Positions 1 through 12,528 of a stretch of DNA of 64,000 nt are shown here, piece after piece. A model generated the notes under the pieces. It searched no databases, was not told the origin of the DNA, and worked only from the letters and a program-made list of their open reading frames with translations. Every line of letters begins with the position of its first letter. The stretch's first letter is position 1. Position numbers and translations under genes: made by a program. The stretch comes from Wyeomyia smithii (lineage: Eukaryota; Arthropoda; Insecta; Diptera; Culicidae): the NCBI RefSeq assembly GCF_029784165.1, contig NC_073694.1:77759036-77823035 (forward strand), in the 5' to 3' direction.

Positions 1-228
1 GATGAAATTGTTCGAAATTGAAAGTCATTTCTTATATTACGCTATTTCTTAAGCACTAACATTACGTCAAATTTCATATTTTATACTTCAATTACAACAT
101 CAATATTTTAGAACCCAAAGAGTGAATATACTTTTATTGGATTGAAGCGTCCATGTAAATCTACTTTTACAAATAATTAGTTTGAATGAGAAAGGCTGGG
201 TCTGACCGCTAGGTGGATTAATTTAGGT
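1..228 (-). repeat. Terminal segment of a dispersed element, cut by window edge
   Basis: This stretch is, with few mismatches, the reverse complement of 21150-21377. The shared part runs from the window start to the sequence AATTTAGGT near 228 and includes the recognisable block GAGAAAGGCT...GACCGCTAG. The partner copy at 21150 is the end of a ~1.7-kb non-coding element. The simplest reading is a second copy of that family in the opposite orientation, whose remainder lies outside the window. No coding capacity is visible. Confidence 0.75.
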
Positions 229-374
229 TTTTTTTTATTTTCATAGTGCGCATGGGGGAAACAAACAGCATGCATCGAATATGTACAGAGTGGTCCATAA
301 GCTCGAATACACTTTAAAAATGTTTCAAAAAAGTGAAAATACAAGAATTCTTCTCTGAATCAGCACACCCTGTT

Positions 375-1090
375 GTATGACGAGCTTGAGACGATTTTGA
401 AAAAAAAAAAAAAAACACACATGGCACGCATCTGGTCCATCGGAATCTTGTCCCAGATCTTGGAAATAAACTTTTTAAATGGTCCATAGTATTGACTTTT
501 TGTTCGTTCTGCTTTGCCAGCATGTACGACTATTCATAAAAGTCCAGAGGATCCGGGGAACTGGAAAAATACAAAGTCTTATTGAGAAAATCAGTCAAAA
601 TCTACCGAAACCACGTTTGGACGATATTCGCCGTATGGACCGGTGCCCCGTTTTACTGTGAGACGTAATGATTCTTCCTGTAGAAATCCCGGGGCCACAT
701 TCTTCTCTAGAACATCGGCCTTATAGTACGCGGTGTTGGCTTTTACGTTTTTTCGCGATAAACACCAGAGGGAGTTCCCACGCCTGGATACGGCCCCAAA
801 CCATCACCGTGTGTTTATGTGAGATGGAGGGACGCTGGTTAACGTCGGTGCCCGCAGCTGATTATTTTCGACGTTGTGCGGTTGTTGCAAGATTAAGACT
901 TTCTTATCAGTAAATACGATTTCATGAGTTGCGTGCCGCAAACAACTTTACTACGATATCGCGGTATTCTTTCATCGTGCGCAGTAAACCATCAACAAAT
1001 GTCAGCAAATCGACATCATGCTCATCGGGTGACATATATATGACGCTAATGCTGACACCCATACTAATTGTACACAGAATGCACATGGTA
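375..1090 (-). pseudogene. Tc1/mariner-type transposase relic
   Basis: Reading the minus strand across several frames gives a degenerate DDE transposase. In order are a block around 840-900 resembling the first catalytic region (a LQQPHNVENNQ-like stretch), an HGDGLG/VMVWG-like block near 800, the stretch NGAPVHTANIVQTW near 610-655, then SSPDPLDFYE and SYMLAKQNEQKVNTMDHLKS down to about 430. In intact family members the GAP block is preceded by the second catalytic Asp; here it reads Asn. The spacing of roughly 35-37 residues to LDFY suggests a maT/DD37-type lineage, but that is tentative. Several stops and frameshifts interrupt it and no terminal inverted repeats were found. It is certainly non-functional. 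Confidence 0.6.
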
Positions 1091-4000
1091 CGCACCTAAC
1101 ACAACGATGAAAGATTGTATTCGAACAATCGAACCTATTGAGCACTGACACAGTTCTGTTCATTGCAATGAAAAATCCAAACCATGTTTTTGCACTTTCA
1201 AATCAAGATTTACATTATCTGGCGCTCCGACAAAAATCGTTGCAATCCTCAATTACAACGATTAGCTCACTGTATAATCAGTAAGATAGATGTAATATTA
1301 GATTAAGGTTTAATTTTATATTCATTTCTTTGCTCGACAAGCCGGTTTACAATTTTCCTACAATTATATTGACTTAACCGCGGAAGCAATTACAATTTTA
1401 ATAAAATAAAGTTGAAAATATATCAAAGATAACTAGAACAAGATACCTAACTTCCATATTATTCATACATTTGAACACGACCGATTCCCGACGGTTAGTG
1501 CTGCTTTCTGATGACTTAAATTCTCATAAAATTGTCACTATGAGCAAAACCGAAAATTTTTATATTGCCGAAAATTTTTATATTGCTTTATTTTCAAATA
1601 CAACATCTTGAGAACATTTTCACGAATTTTCATAAAGATCTGAGCAATAGGGAGAAAATTAGAGCGATTTGCAGCGCGCCTCCCCACGGCCGCATAAGCT
1701 AAACTTGAAACTTTACACACGATTATCTCGGAATAGTGTTTTTCGAAAAATGACTTTGCCGTGATCCTGATTGCCGGAAAACTACTGAGCCGATTTCCTT
1801 CATATTTTTTTTTAATTTTCGTTAATAAATTCGCCGGTCCTTGAACGTTCGCTTTTTGAAACATACAGTTACATTTTGCCGCAAAAAAATTTTTAATGCA
1901 ATTTTCAGCGCTCAAAACGTGCATTTTTTGGGAAAAACGTTCCCGTTTGCACTGGAAACAATATACTCATAAAAGCGATCGTTCAAGGACACGGCACACT
2001 TCTAAACTAATGAAATAATATGAGTTTTTTTTATTTCGGTTGACCCGCTGAGTCTCTATCAGGATCACCGCAAGCCTTTGCAAAAAAAAAGCTTTTCGGG
2101 GAAACGGCCATTACTCTAGTAATAATTGGTATATCTCAAAATCAAACGTATTTTGTTGTTGTTGATAAACTGTACTTTTAGAAAAATACCACTTTGATGG
2201 AATAAAAATGGTGCTATGCACTTAAAAATAAGTTCAAACTTCCCTCATTTTTCTCAACCAAAAAGGTATATAACCCCTTAACCTCGGCAAGAGTGGAAAA
2301 CTTGGCTGTAGAGCGTGCTCATAGCGGTTATTAAAAAGTTCTGATGATACGCTTAATCTTAAATGATGCGCCGATAATTCTTGATTCTTCCGGAAAGTTT
2401 CATGTTTGAGAACTAAATATTCGTACACATTATTATCATTTTGCAGATGGCAGTAGTCGTCCACATGGATACTGAAAAAAATATTTCACCTTCTAGCAGT
2501 CATGTCTTGGCCTTGTCGTCAGTTGATTTTGACGTTAAATATACATCATATTAACAGTGTATAAATAAGTTCGACTTTTGCTCACGCGCAGCGACAATCA
2601 TGTCCGATGAATTCTGCAAGAATCAGATATCTTGTTCTAGTCATCTTTGAATATATGTAATAGTGTTGATATGTCACCGTTTGTGGCAGAACACGCAATA
2701 TAAATTCTGAATAAAAATTAGTAAAAAAAAAAAATCATCACAAAACATCCCCCCCTCCCCTCTTAAAAAAATATTATCTGGCGAATTGGCTAAAATTCAA
2801 ACAGCTTAAATTGAATGTTATGTAACATTTAACACCTTAGTAAAAAATAAATGATCCACCCTAATGAAAATCAAGCTTGAGATACCAAATGAACAATAGA
2901 ATAACTCATATCTGGTTTGGAACGAGCTGTGGGTCATTTTAGAAGCCTGTTTTATAATATTCCATATTAAGCCTTCGGTTGCTCAAAAAACGGTTAAGTC
3001 CCAGAAAGTCGATTTTCGGTCAAATTTTTTTTTTTGAAATATCACCAGACCTCGTCGTTTTATGCATTTCGTCGTTTATGCATTTTTTTGGTAACGATTT
3101 TCGAAGGTAGAAAAATCACAACTTTGAGCGCTTTGAGGCACCCCTAAATCATGTCCGATTGAGCTGATATTTTGCACAGATCATATTTTTGAGCCAATGA
3201 ACAAAATGTACATCAGCGGTTTTTGAAGTTCGATGATGAAATTTTTTTCATACAAGCATTGCCACTTCAATATACACCGTGAGATAAAAAGAGTTAAGAA
3301 AACACAAAAACATAATTATGAATTAAATAGATATCTGAAAAAACTCATTTAATATGAATTTTTTTTTATAAAAGCTACATATTATAAGCTAACCAAATAT
3401 GTTAGGTTAAAATATGCATTTTTTTCAAACTTTGTTTACAGTGTTTTTTTTTTTTTTTTTTGGAAGAAAAAAACTATCATCTATAACTTTGCCGAAGACA
3501 CTATACCGATCAAACAAATCGTTTGGATGCTAAAAATGTTTTTATCATTCATAGCCCCTTGTTATTAAAAAATCTATCGCTAGAAATTTGTCATTTAGAT
3601 GTATTTAAATTATAATTTTGGCAATGCTGTATACCTCCTTCATAACATTTTTTGAATCCAGATTGCGATTTACGACAAACAGTGCTGACAATTGGGATAT
3701 TCTTCAAACTATAGAGGCACGGTATGAAAGTTATAGTCATACATTTGATCTATGTGGCATGTCGCATTCTCACGACGAATAATAATAATACAATATAATA
3801 CGAGCTTTTCTGTTGAGATTATTCACAACATATGTATCAGCATCAACTGAAGCGCCATCATCGCGGCTGCAATGAAATATTCTATGAAACTATGCAGTAT
3901 TAACTAAGACATTTTATCGCGCATTTAATCACTGTTCTTTTGTTCGTTTGTGACGCATTGTTATAAAGTTCAGCCGATGCAGTGCTGGTGATGGTAAATT

Positions 4001-4902
4001 AATAATTGCAGCCATAACTTGTGAGTAATCGTTTATGCTTAAGCTCCTATGACATTCGGTAATTGGATCGTGAAAATTTAGGTCCACTTTAAACCTACAG
4101 CAAACGGCAGAATATGTGCGTTCTCTCATTGCCATTACGAATTCGGTCCTTGAGTTTGTAAACTGAGCATCGAAATGTTCAATTGGGTATTTGGGGTTTA
4201 CTTTTTTACGTTCTCCCTCACGTAAAGTGTTTCCATTCGTGTACGTAGTGATTCGTCGTACACATATTTGGGTGAGCTTCTCTGATGATAAAAAACCATT
4301 GGCTTTTTGGCAAAACTTCAAAATGAAAAATTGTCTAGAACAAAACGGCTTTTCAGCAGAACTGTATTGCACACGCACGCATGAAAAAAGAGTAATTTGC
4401 ATATTGCGATACAAGAGGGAGTAGTGAAAACGAGAAAAACTGTGGTATTAACGGAGCTTTGGAAACCACACGTTCTGATGGCTCCTTGTCGTAAGGTATG
4501 TACAAAGGAAAAAAATAGCATTGAAGAACCTGTAGTGGAAAATTGTATCCAAATGAGTGCAGGAAATAGTATTTTAATGGGAATGCAAAAGTACTATTAC
4601 ACTCAAGCTTGTTCCGGCTTGTAGAATGTAAATGCACAGCTTTGCCGCTGCGCTTGAAAGTGTGTCAGTTTCATGCTCCATGGTGACATGACTACATGTT
4701 GTGTTAATTATCACAATCAAGTTCCTCCATAAAAGGCAAATAAAACTCGACTTTGACGTCTGTGTAAGGTTTAATACCAACACAGTGCTTCTGTCATAAA
4801 ATAGTTAGGTATACAAAACATCCCGTGTCGACAATTAAAAATTTCCAATAACAGTCATGAGTACATCACGAGACCACCCACTTTCGCCCGCTAGTTGGTG
4901 TA
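1091..4902. other. AT-rich stretch without recognised genes
   Basis: No protein family, RNA gene or clear transposon end was recognised here. It contains homopolymer runs (for example 18 or more T at about 3442-3461) and a repeat-like phrase near 3480-3520 (ACTTTGCCGAAGACACTATACCGATC) that recurs in variant form near 49690-49740 and 50345-50380, which suggests old repeat sequence. An open frame of 161 codons on the minus strand at 3929-4414 overlaps open frames on the plus strand and has no recognised domain, so I do not call it a gene. Confidence 0.5.
1550..1585. repeat. Exact 18-bp tandem duplication
   Basis: The 18-bp unit CCGAAAATTTTTATATTG occurs twice in direct succession (1550-1567 and 1568-1585). 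It lies in AT-rich sequence with no other structure, and looks like a recent slippage event. Confidence 0.9.
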
Positions 4903-4906
4903 TATA

Positions 4907-5912
4907 GGGGAACTGCTCCATTATTCATCTCATTAAGCCGATATTCACGAAGAATGCACGGATTAAACACCAAATTTTCACGAAATCATTGAACAAATAA
5001 GCTAAATATGCTTACGTACTCTTATGGAATCGTTTAGCATTGTATATTTAGTAAAATTAGCTAAATTTATCCTGAATTTTGTAAAACAAACCATTTTTCA
5101 CAACGCTTCCATATCCATCTCAAAACTTGAATCACTGCTCAATTATTCATCTCACAATGCCCCTATATTCATCTCACTGTTAATCATGAATAAATCACAT
5201 TATCATGAATGAACGTAGCCGCAGCCCGTCATAGTAGGTTACCTAGATATCCGCTACAGTTGTTTACGCGAAAAATTGGTAACCTAGGTAACCAATACAG
5301 TGCTGTAGATTTATGTCAATTATGTCGGGATAATTCAACATTTTCGGTATGATTTTTCCGTATTAACAGAAACTGATTTGGCAACTCTTGATTTTCTTCA
5401 ACACAGTGAAAACAGATGAGAATACATACAGTTGAAATTTAGGAATTGCAGGAATTCATCTCATATATTTCTGCTAATTCAAGCTTGTTTTAGGAAATTT
5501 GAGGTGAACATTACAAAGATTAATGTATTCTTAGTGTAGTGAGTGATTTTGTTTAGTGATTAAAATGAAAAGTGGTCCGCTAGTGATGGAAAAAACTTTG
5601 GTTGGCTGCTGAACGAGTCCCGTTGTAGCCGTATAGAACGATGCGCGAATTTTGTTTTCTGTGGTAGGTGATTGAATTAAATGAGTTTTCGAGTGCTGAT
5701 GCCCCACTATAATATCAAATTTAGTGCTTTTAAGTGAGATTTTGAAGATATACTTTATATATGAGGAATCTAAAAAGAACTAAGAAGAATCCATTCCATG
5801 GATTAGCAGATTAGTTTAGGAAGAAAATATGCGTTTTTTCCTGTTTTCAATTGTGTTTACATGTTGAATGAGATGAATATACGGGTTGAGATGAATAATG
5901 GAGCAGTTCCCC
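4907..5912. mobile_element. TA-flanked non-autonomous element with iterated end motif
   Basis: The two ends are inverted repeats: GGGGAACTGCTCCATTATTC at the left and its complement at 5890-5912, with at least 26 matching bases. Both ends abut TATA (4903-4906 and 5913-5916), consistent with a TA or TATA target. The terminal phrase ATTCATCTCA is repeated inside the element: near 4925, 5150 and 5166 in direct orientation, a partial copy at 5454, and inverted near 5870 and 5890. Reiterated subterminal motifs are typical of transposase-binding sites in MITE-like elements. No transposase is encoded; the family is not one I can name. Confidence 0.8.
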
Positions 5913-5963
5913 TATATCAATCTGGACATTTCCACCAGAACAGCAGAAAAAAACCGTTTAAGG

Positions 5964-6274
5964 CAGCGGTTCTGAAGCTTTATTGTCCGCGTACACCTTG
6001 GCGATATTTTTCATATCGATTGTACCCCATGAAATGTTCTCGCAGAGTGTGGGAGAGTAGTGGTAGATCATGTTGTGGTGGTCTAGTTCAGGTTTCAAAT
6101 TGAACTCTGGTTGGTTTGATTGCTATAGTCATGTTTTAAGGTCAGGATTGAACAACAAATGAAGTATTATAAGACAAAATTGCTTCGTCCGCCATTACTG
6201 ATGTTTCTTTCGCGTACCCCCTGAAGGCTTTCGAGTACCCCCAGGGGTACACGTACCCGGGTTGAGAACCGCTG
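5964..6274. mobile_element. hAT-type MITE, 8-bp target duplication
   Basis: The element begins CAGCGGTTCTGAAGC and ends with the complement of CAGCGGTTCTCAACC, a terminal pattern common in the hAT superfamily. It is flanked by a perfect 8-bp direct repeat GTTTAAGG (5956-5963 and 6275-6282), the hAT target-site length. The 311-bp body has no coding capacity. It lies about 50 bp from the end of the TA-flanked element at 4907-5912. Confidence 0.9.
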
Positions 6275-6660
6275 GTTTAAGGGAATAGAAATATATTTCA
6301 CCTACAAAAAAGAATTTGAAGCCAACCAAGAACAATTTGTTCAATTGCTGATTTTTACGGAAGCTTTCATTTAAATAAGTTTTTGAGGCTCATTAGTAAT
6401 ATATGCTGAAAACTGTACATTTTCCATGGTCGAAAAAAATACTTGAAAATTCATAGTATGCGTAATAAAATTCCATTCGCTACATACGCAATAGTGGAAG
6501 GAGATGACGGCTTAGAAATGCTGTTTTAAAATCTCGGAATCGATGAAAAATGAAAGTTTTTTAGAAAACGTTAAATTGGGTTTTTAATAAAATTTATCAT
6601 TCTTTGCGTTATAATCTGAAATAATTCTCTTTTTTACTCAAATTTGGTTTATTCTTTATG

Positions 6661-6861
6661 TGGCTAGGGGCACCAATATTCACGGGAATGGGTAAAGTAA
6701 GCAATAATCTTTAATTTTTTTCCAGTTTGAGCTCTAGGGCAAAACCAGTATAACACTAGTCGACAAAAGCGAAAAAAAGTGCTGCCCAAAAGCTCGAAAT
6801 AGCTGCCCTAGAGAGATTATAGCTTTCTAACCATTCCTCTTAGTTTTGGTGCCCCTAGCCA
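6661..6861. mobile_element. Small inverted-repeat element (MITE-like)
   Basis: A 16-bp inverted repeat TGGCTAGGGGCACCAA (6661-6676) pairs with its complement at 6846-6861, bounding a 201-bp segment. The phrase AGTTTGAGCTCTAGGGC inside it (about 6725) recurs near 7034, and an opposite-strand version lies near 6805, so a partial second copy extends to about 7060. I could not define a target-site duplication. Confidence 0.6.
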
Positions 6862-7168
6862 TAACATAAACGCGTCAAATTACGTGAGAGTGTCGCATAG
6901 TAATTGCTCGCCGGGTTCAGCACTTCAACGTTATGTTTACGAGTAAACTCATTTAAGTCCTCTGAAAAAATGTTAGTGGATGGAAAATTCACAGGAATGG
7001 CTAAAACTCTATGATCTTCAACTTTTTTTCTAGTTTGAGCTCTAGGGCCACACCTGTGTTGACCAGAATCTACCAGAGATAATCGACGTCGAAGACATGT
7101 CTAATGTTACTCGGAGTTATCGACATGACATCCCAAATAGAAATATACTGGATATACCTACGGAATAA

Positions 7169-8967
7169 CCAGCCCACCGTAGTCTCCCGATTTCGCCGTT
7201 TGAACGATGAGTGGTTCTCCCAGCCGCTGATGCAACTCATGGTTTATCAGCCTCCGCCATGATCCATCTTCCATCTGCATTCCACTACAGATGGTATGTA
7301 GCACCTTCCGTTCGAAAACCCCAAGGGCGCATTGGTCCTCCACGAGCATGGTCCAAGTTTCGTGGCCGTAGAGGACTACCGGTCTGATCAGTGTTTTGTA
7401 GATGGTTAACTTCATGCGGCGGCGGACTTTATTCGAGCGGAGCGTCCTCCGTAGTCCGAAGTAGATTTCCTGCCATAAGACGTCGACGAATTTCTCTGCT
7501 GGTGTTGTTGTTAGCAGTCACCAGTGAGCCCAGATACACGAACTCGTATACCACCTCGATTTCATCACCGCTAATATGAATTCGTGGTGGGACCTCTTCC
7601 TCTCATGTATTCAGTCCACGAATATTTGGTCCGTGGTGGCGCGGGCACCCATAAATCCCGCTTTGTGTTGCCCCACGAATTCCCTTGCAAACGGTGATAG
7701 TCGACGGCACAGAATTTGAGAGAGTACCTTGTAGGCGGCGTTCAGCAGCCTGATTGCGCGGTAGTTGCAGCAATCCAGTTTGTCGCCTTTTTTGTAGTTG
7801 GGGCACACTGTACCCTCCATCCACTCCTCCGGTACTACCTCCTCGCCCCAAGTCTTGGCAATAACCCAGTGTAGCGTCTTAGCCAGTGATTCGCCACTGC
7901 TCGTTTCTCCTGTTCGGAGCCATAGTACCAAGGGCCGCTACAGTAGTACTACCTATGGCTGATCGAATGTCCCTCCAGCCATCTTCAAGACTAGCTGCCC
8001 CAAGCTGCTCTTCCGTTGGTAATACTGCTTCCAGCTGTTGCGCGTACTCCCGTCCAACTTCGGCGTCCCGTAGTTACCCGATGTTTGGTCGCGGTAGGCG
8101 ACTTTGACGCGTGTTTCGCACCGTCGAAAGTTTTGAGCGCATGTATACTGCAACAAGGTAATGGTCTGAATCAACAGTCGCACTGCGGTAGGCGCGAACG
8201 TTGATGACGTCTGAAAAGAATTTACCATCGATTAGAACGTGCTCGATTTGGTACTCCACTTGTAAGTCAGGTGATCTCCAGGTGGCTTTGTGGATGTCTT
8301 CGCGGGGGAAAGAAGGTACTTCTGACTACCATACCGCGGGAGGCTGCAAAGTTCACACAACGTTGGCCGTTATCATTTGATGCGGCGTGCAGGCTATTCG
8401 GCCCGATCATCGGTTTGTACATTGCCTCCCGTCCTATCTAAGGCGTTGCGGACAGTTATCATACACCTGCTCCATCTGCGCATAGAACGCTTCTTTCTCG
8501 TCGTCGGGTGTTCCCAGTCCCAAGATCGTTGGTGGTTCCACCGCTCTAATAAAAGGTAGCCTCTCGATGTCCACTTTTCCATACCTTCTGTCCCGACCAG
8601 CAAATTTCCTGCAGTGCTACGATTTCTAAGTTGCGTGGATTGAGTTCGTCATATATGATTCTGTAGCAGCTGTGAAGCCTAACGATCTGCAGCTCCATGT
8701 TCCGAGTTTCCAATCGTAGTTTTTATTTCGTCGCTTAGGTCTGTGCCGATTATTTCGATCCGTATTTACTTCTTCGATATTTGCAACGTTTTGTTGTTTT
8801 GCAGAGCGGCTCGTTCCGCCGGAGGACCATTGTGTCAGCTCTGTTTAGAGTCCCACGCTGACACCAGGACGATGATCACCCGCTCCTAACATGGAGATCA
8901 GACGCTGTTTTGAGCCGCACCATCTTGGTAAACAGACGCTCGGGTTGGAGAAGCATTTCCTCTACCG
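7169..8967 (-). pseudogene. RTE-like LINE, internally deleted copy
   Basis: On the minus strand this is a deleted relative of the plus-strand LINE at 12529-16638. Readable pieces in element order are 5' leader (8967-8800), endonuclease C-terminal part (YQIEHVLIDGKFFSD near 8220-8260, DSDHYLVAVYMR), the linker, RT start (EWMEGTVCPNYKKGDKLDCC near 7770-7830, followed by YRAIRLLNAAYKVLSQ), and the RT-downstream part (KLTIYKTLIRPVVLYGHETW near 7360-7415). Large deletions remove part of the endonuclease (near 8450-8540), the segment before the RT (near 7905-7930) and the catalytic RT core (near 7605). The 3' end is lost at 7169 within a conserved LRWAG block. It still preserves 4 bases that the plus-strand copy lacks near 13793, so it helps interpret that copy. 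Confidence 0.85.
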
Positions 8968-8989
8968 TCATTTTTCGTAAAAATGTTAT

Positions 8990-9170
8990 ATCTCGCGATT
9001 GGTGTCGCAAGTAGAGGTGTCAAACCACCATAGAAATATTTCTTGCTTGAACATGCCAAATTTGGTTCCACTTGTTTGATTAGTTGTTGATTCCAGAGGA
9101 GGGAGGGGTCTCAAACAGACAGACAGATAGATAGAACTTCATTTTTATATGTATAGATATTCAAATTGTT
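8990..9170 (+). repeat. Fragment resembling a mosquito LINE 3' tail
   Basis: The segment contains AAATTTGGTTCCACTTGTTT, a GGGAGGGGTCTC block and ends with CAGACAGACAGATAGATAGA followed by ACTTCATTTTTATATGTATAGAT. This order of phrases is familiar to me as the 3' untranslated end of common mosquito LINE copies, but I cannot name the family with certainty. No coding sequence is present. Confidence 0.5.
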
Positions 9171-12100
9171 GGGAGCGCACTGTGTAAACATTGTTTCAAC
9201 GGAAATTTTACCACTTTATACATTCTTAAAAAATCTAATGTACGCTCTAGAATCAATAAATCAATAATCAATAGAATAGCGAAAATTGAATGCGAGACCA
9301 TGGGCACCGTTCAAGCATTTTGTATGAAGATGTATATGTGTTCTGTGATTGGTGTCTACTCTTGATGTCTGTGCATGGCGTGTGTCAATACGTTTTGAGC
9401 AGTTGGGCAAATGAACTGATCATTGCAACGCTTATTGCATGTTTTAAATAAAATTTTCATTCGTGACCACGAAACAAGAGAAGCTGCTGAACGTTATCGA
9501 CAAAAAGGCAAAAAGTCTAACGAGATGTGATGTGATTCAGAGTTTGCGGAATACAAAAACAACTTTACACGGCTTTTCGTTTGATAGTGTGCGTAGGTCG
9601 AATGTTACTTATCTCTGTTGTATGCTTAAATTATACCTTGAAACTCTTTCATCAATTTTTAATACCTACCGTTACAGGTAACACTTAATTATCAGCATTA
9701 CACAAATTTTAAAAACTCCCCGACTCGATTGGGAAAAACGACGAGACTAAAATCCAACATTTTAAATTTTCAATATTTATACCAAAAATTGTGAATATTT
9801 CTGAAAACGGATATATGATTACCTTTGGCCTAAAACGCAAAACGTGATTGAAATGAGGTCGATATCTTGTACCGTTTTTGAGTAATTAAGCAGAGCAACC
9901 CGCGTAAAAAAAACGTGTAAAAAGACCTTACTGTATATACCTACTCCGACTCAGAGACTTTGCGTAACTGGGGACCACCCAGGGCGGAATTTGGGTGTCA
10001 CTCCTCTAGCTTGCAGTAAAATTATTATGCAATCAATAGGAGAAAATGTATATAAGTTTCGTGGGTGTCACTTCATAAGGATGACATGCATAATGATTAA
10101 TAATTATTTTTGCGGATGCCGCCCTTCTAAAGGGGACACGCGCTTACTTTTTGAAATAATTATTTCAATTATGGTCAATAATGGTAATGGAAAAATAAGA
10201 ATCACGAATGGTAAAATTTTCTAATAATAAGAAACAAAAATTAGAGCCGCAACGGTTTGTTTGATTGGATTAATGTCTTCGGCAAGATATTGTCCTTCCA
10301 GAGAAAATATACACAGTGGAAGGCTTTTAAATAAAATAATTATAATAATATTAATTATCTTTAAAAGCTCACTTTTCAAAAACATAAACATGTTCCAATA
10401 GGAACATCTGTGCACAGTTTCAGCCAGATCAAAAATGGTTGCCCGTGATTTTTTGTGGAATTGCACTCCTTCGTACGTGCTTTTGTTTTTATGTTACACT
10501 ACAAGCCACTTCTCATCACGACGACTATAATCAGCTATGATTAGTCATAACAAATTCAATACTTTACGAATATCAGGAGCAAATAAGTGCTAAATTCCAT
10601 TTCACTGCTTGTAATTCGAGTCGGTTAAACCGACGAAGTGTCAGAGGATTTAAGAGTTTTCGAGTGTCCTTCATAAACTGGCTGAGTGACGAACCATTGT
10701 CAGTATTACACTGATTGAATGGAAACCATTATTCTAGTATATCAACATCAAGTATTGATTTCCTGCAGAATGCATGCTGTTGAAGCATTTTTACAGGATA
10801 CTCAAATATTTATTGCAATGAGTATGTCCTCTATATTTGTTTGCCATTTTTCATTGCCGTTTCGCCTTTCATTTTCAGTTCGTGAAGAAGGGCAGCAGAA
10901 AAAGACAGACTCTGATTTTTACTCTATACCTATGTAATGTACACATAAGATCATGTTTGAATGTTGTTGAGGGAAACTGTGAACTATGAGGAGAGCGGAT
11001 GACCCCAAAACGGAAACAAGTTGTTCCGTACCAAGTTTAACATTCGAAAATTTAAATTCCGGTCACAAAATCTTCTATTTAAAACCACATCTTTTGACGG
11101 CGTCTAGGCACTATTCATGCTACACAAGAATGTTGAGTATAACTGCTGATAGTGCGGCGGGGCTTCTTGTGATGGTATCTGCGGGTGACCTAGAAACCTC
11201 AATATACGATTTCCTTCCATTCATGTGTCGGCGCACCCGAACTCAACTGTGCTCCTGAAACAGGGCTCACGTTCACGTTCGCCGGGGACATTGCGCCATC
11301 GCCACACTTGCATGCAAACGTCAACTTTTATTGCGGAGAACGACAGGACTAAGAGGGGTGATATTTATGTTTTAGCTTCTGCTGCTTTTCCGTTTTGCGG
11401 CGATCGGCCAGACTAGCTGGTTGGTTTTACACATTCTTCGCTACTTGCCAGTATTCAGTTTGGCATGTGTGAAAACAGCGTCTGTGGTTACATAAACATG
11501 TTTGTCGTCATGGTGGGCTATTACGAAAAAAATTCAGAGCAAACGAAATTAAAGTTATGAGGCCACACGTATACATTGTTTATGTTTCCAAAAACCGAAG
11601 TTGAATGTTAGATTTCCAAGCTTACTGATGCGTTGACCTTCCGAATGTTGGTGTGGTAAAATACCCCAGTTATTTGGGTAGAGAAATCAAGTTTGAGAAT
11701 GCAATTTTTTCAAACTTTGTTCAATGGGTTTTCTTTGTCAAAACAATCTACTTTATTTTTAAAATTACTATTATTTGTGTTGTAATTTTCTACTATTAGC
11801 TTCAAATGATGGATATGCTGCACATCCCATAAATAGTGCTTCCAGGTGCTGACAAAGTAGTTTAATGGTCAAGCAAATCATGAACGTTGGATTTCTATCA
11901 TAGCAATAGGTATCTAGAAACAATGAACTTGAATTACAGTATAGCTTTATTCTCGTGCTCCCCGTATCCTTCATCTACGTTAAATTCGCAAATGTAATTT
12001 TGAAAAACACGTCATTTACTCTCAATAGCGATATTACCAAAAACCACCTGAACAATAACACAACAGATTGAAACTCGCAGCGATCATGTATCGAGAAATA

Positions 12101-12177
12101 GAGCAGTTAATATTTAAAACTAAAGTTATCTATTCGTTAGTACGATCTCTTAAGAAGAACTAATACAAATCAAATCA
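9171..12177. other. About 3 kb without recognised genes
   Basis: I see no recognisable coding sequence or RNA gene here. Positions 9705-9950 resemble, in inverted orientation, 44800-45100 (next entry). The part 10950-11450 is less AT-rich than its surroundings but has only short open frames (up to about 90 codons) without known motifs. A 72-codon frame at 9463-9681 is also unrecognised. It could be unique host sequence; the data do not say more. Confidence 0.5.
9705..9950 (+). repeat. Dispersed repeat fragment shared with 44800-45100
   Basis: The block around 9810-9895 (CCTTTGGCCTAAAACGCAAA, ATTGAAATGAGGTCGATATC, CGTTTTTGAGTAATT) is matched in reverse complement at about 44805-44890. It finishes near 9940 with CGCGTAAAAAAAACGTGTAA followed by AAAGACCTTACTGTA, which resembles the terminus of the MITE at 30989-31271. 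It is therefore probably an old copy of a family with related ends. Confidence 0.55.
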
Positions 12178-12528
12178 TTGATATTATATCAAAGACTGGA
12201 AGCTAAATCGTTTTTTTCGATGTTTGAGGGTCTTTTCCCGGCACATAATCCAGTGTCTTGGCCGACTACACAATACGGCGAAGAAGATGGGTTTGACGCC
12301 AACGGGCCACAAGCCTCCTATGAAGAGTTCCTGGGTGTGGTGAACAAGCTGAAGACGAAAAAAGCACCTGGTCCAGATGAAATCCCCTGCGTAGCTTTGA
12401 AAGCAGTGATCCAAGAATTTCCGGACATGTTCAGAACGGTTTTCCAGAACGGTCTGTAGGAAGGTCATTTTTCGGCCAGGTGGGCTTCAAATGATGAGTC
12501 GAAAAGCTGGAAGGAGCGTCAAACTTAG
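12178..12528 (+). pseudogene. R1-like LINE ORF2, piece 1 of 3 (before RT core)
   Basis: The reading frame carries the linker and first RT region of an R1-clade element: LFPAHNPVSWP, YGEEDG, then VNKLKTKKAPGPDEIPCVAL and FPDMFRTVFQ. The KKAPGPD-IP signature is the conserved start of RT in this clade. The frame then decays (stop after FQNGL near 12457) and continues as WKERQT up to 12528. It resumes at 16639 with LLPKPG, directly where an R1 protein would continue, so the RTE-like LINE at 12529-16638 was inserted here. The element is 5'-truncated; no endonuclease is visible upstream. Confidence 0.8.

Noticed and set aside
1538..1924. 128-codon minus-strand frame
   Set aside because: No recognised motif and an 18-bp tandem repeat within it; no support as a gene.
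3929..4414. 161-codon minus-strand frame
   Set aside because: No known domain, overlapped by frames on the opposite strand, in AT-rich repeat-like DNA; more likely chance.
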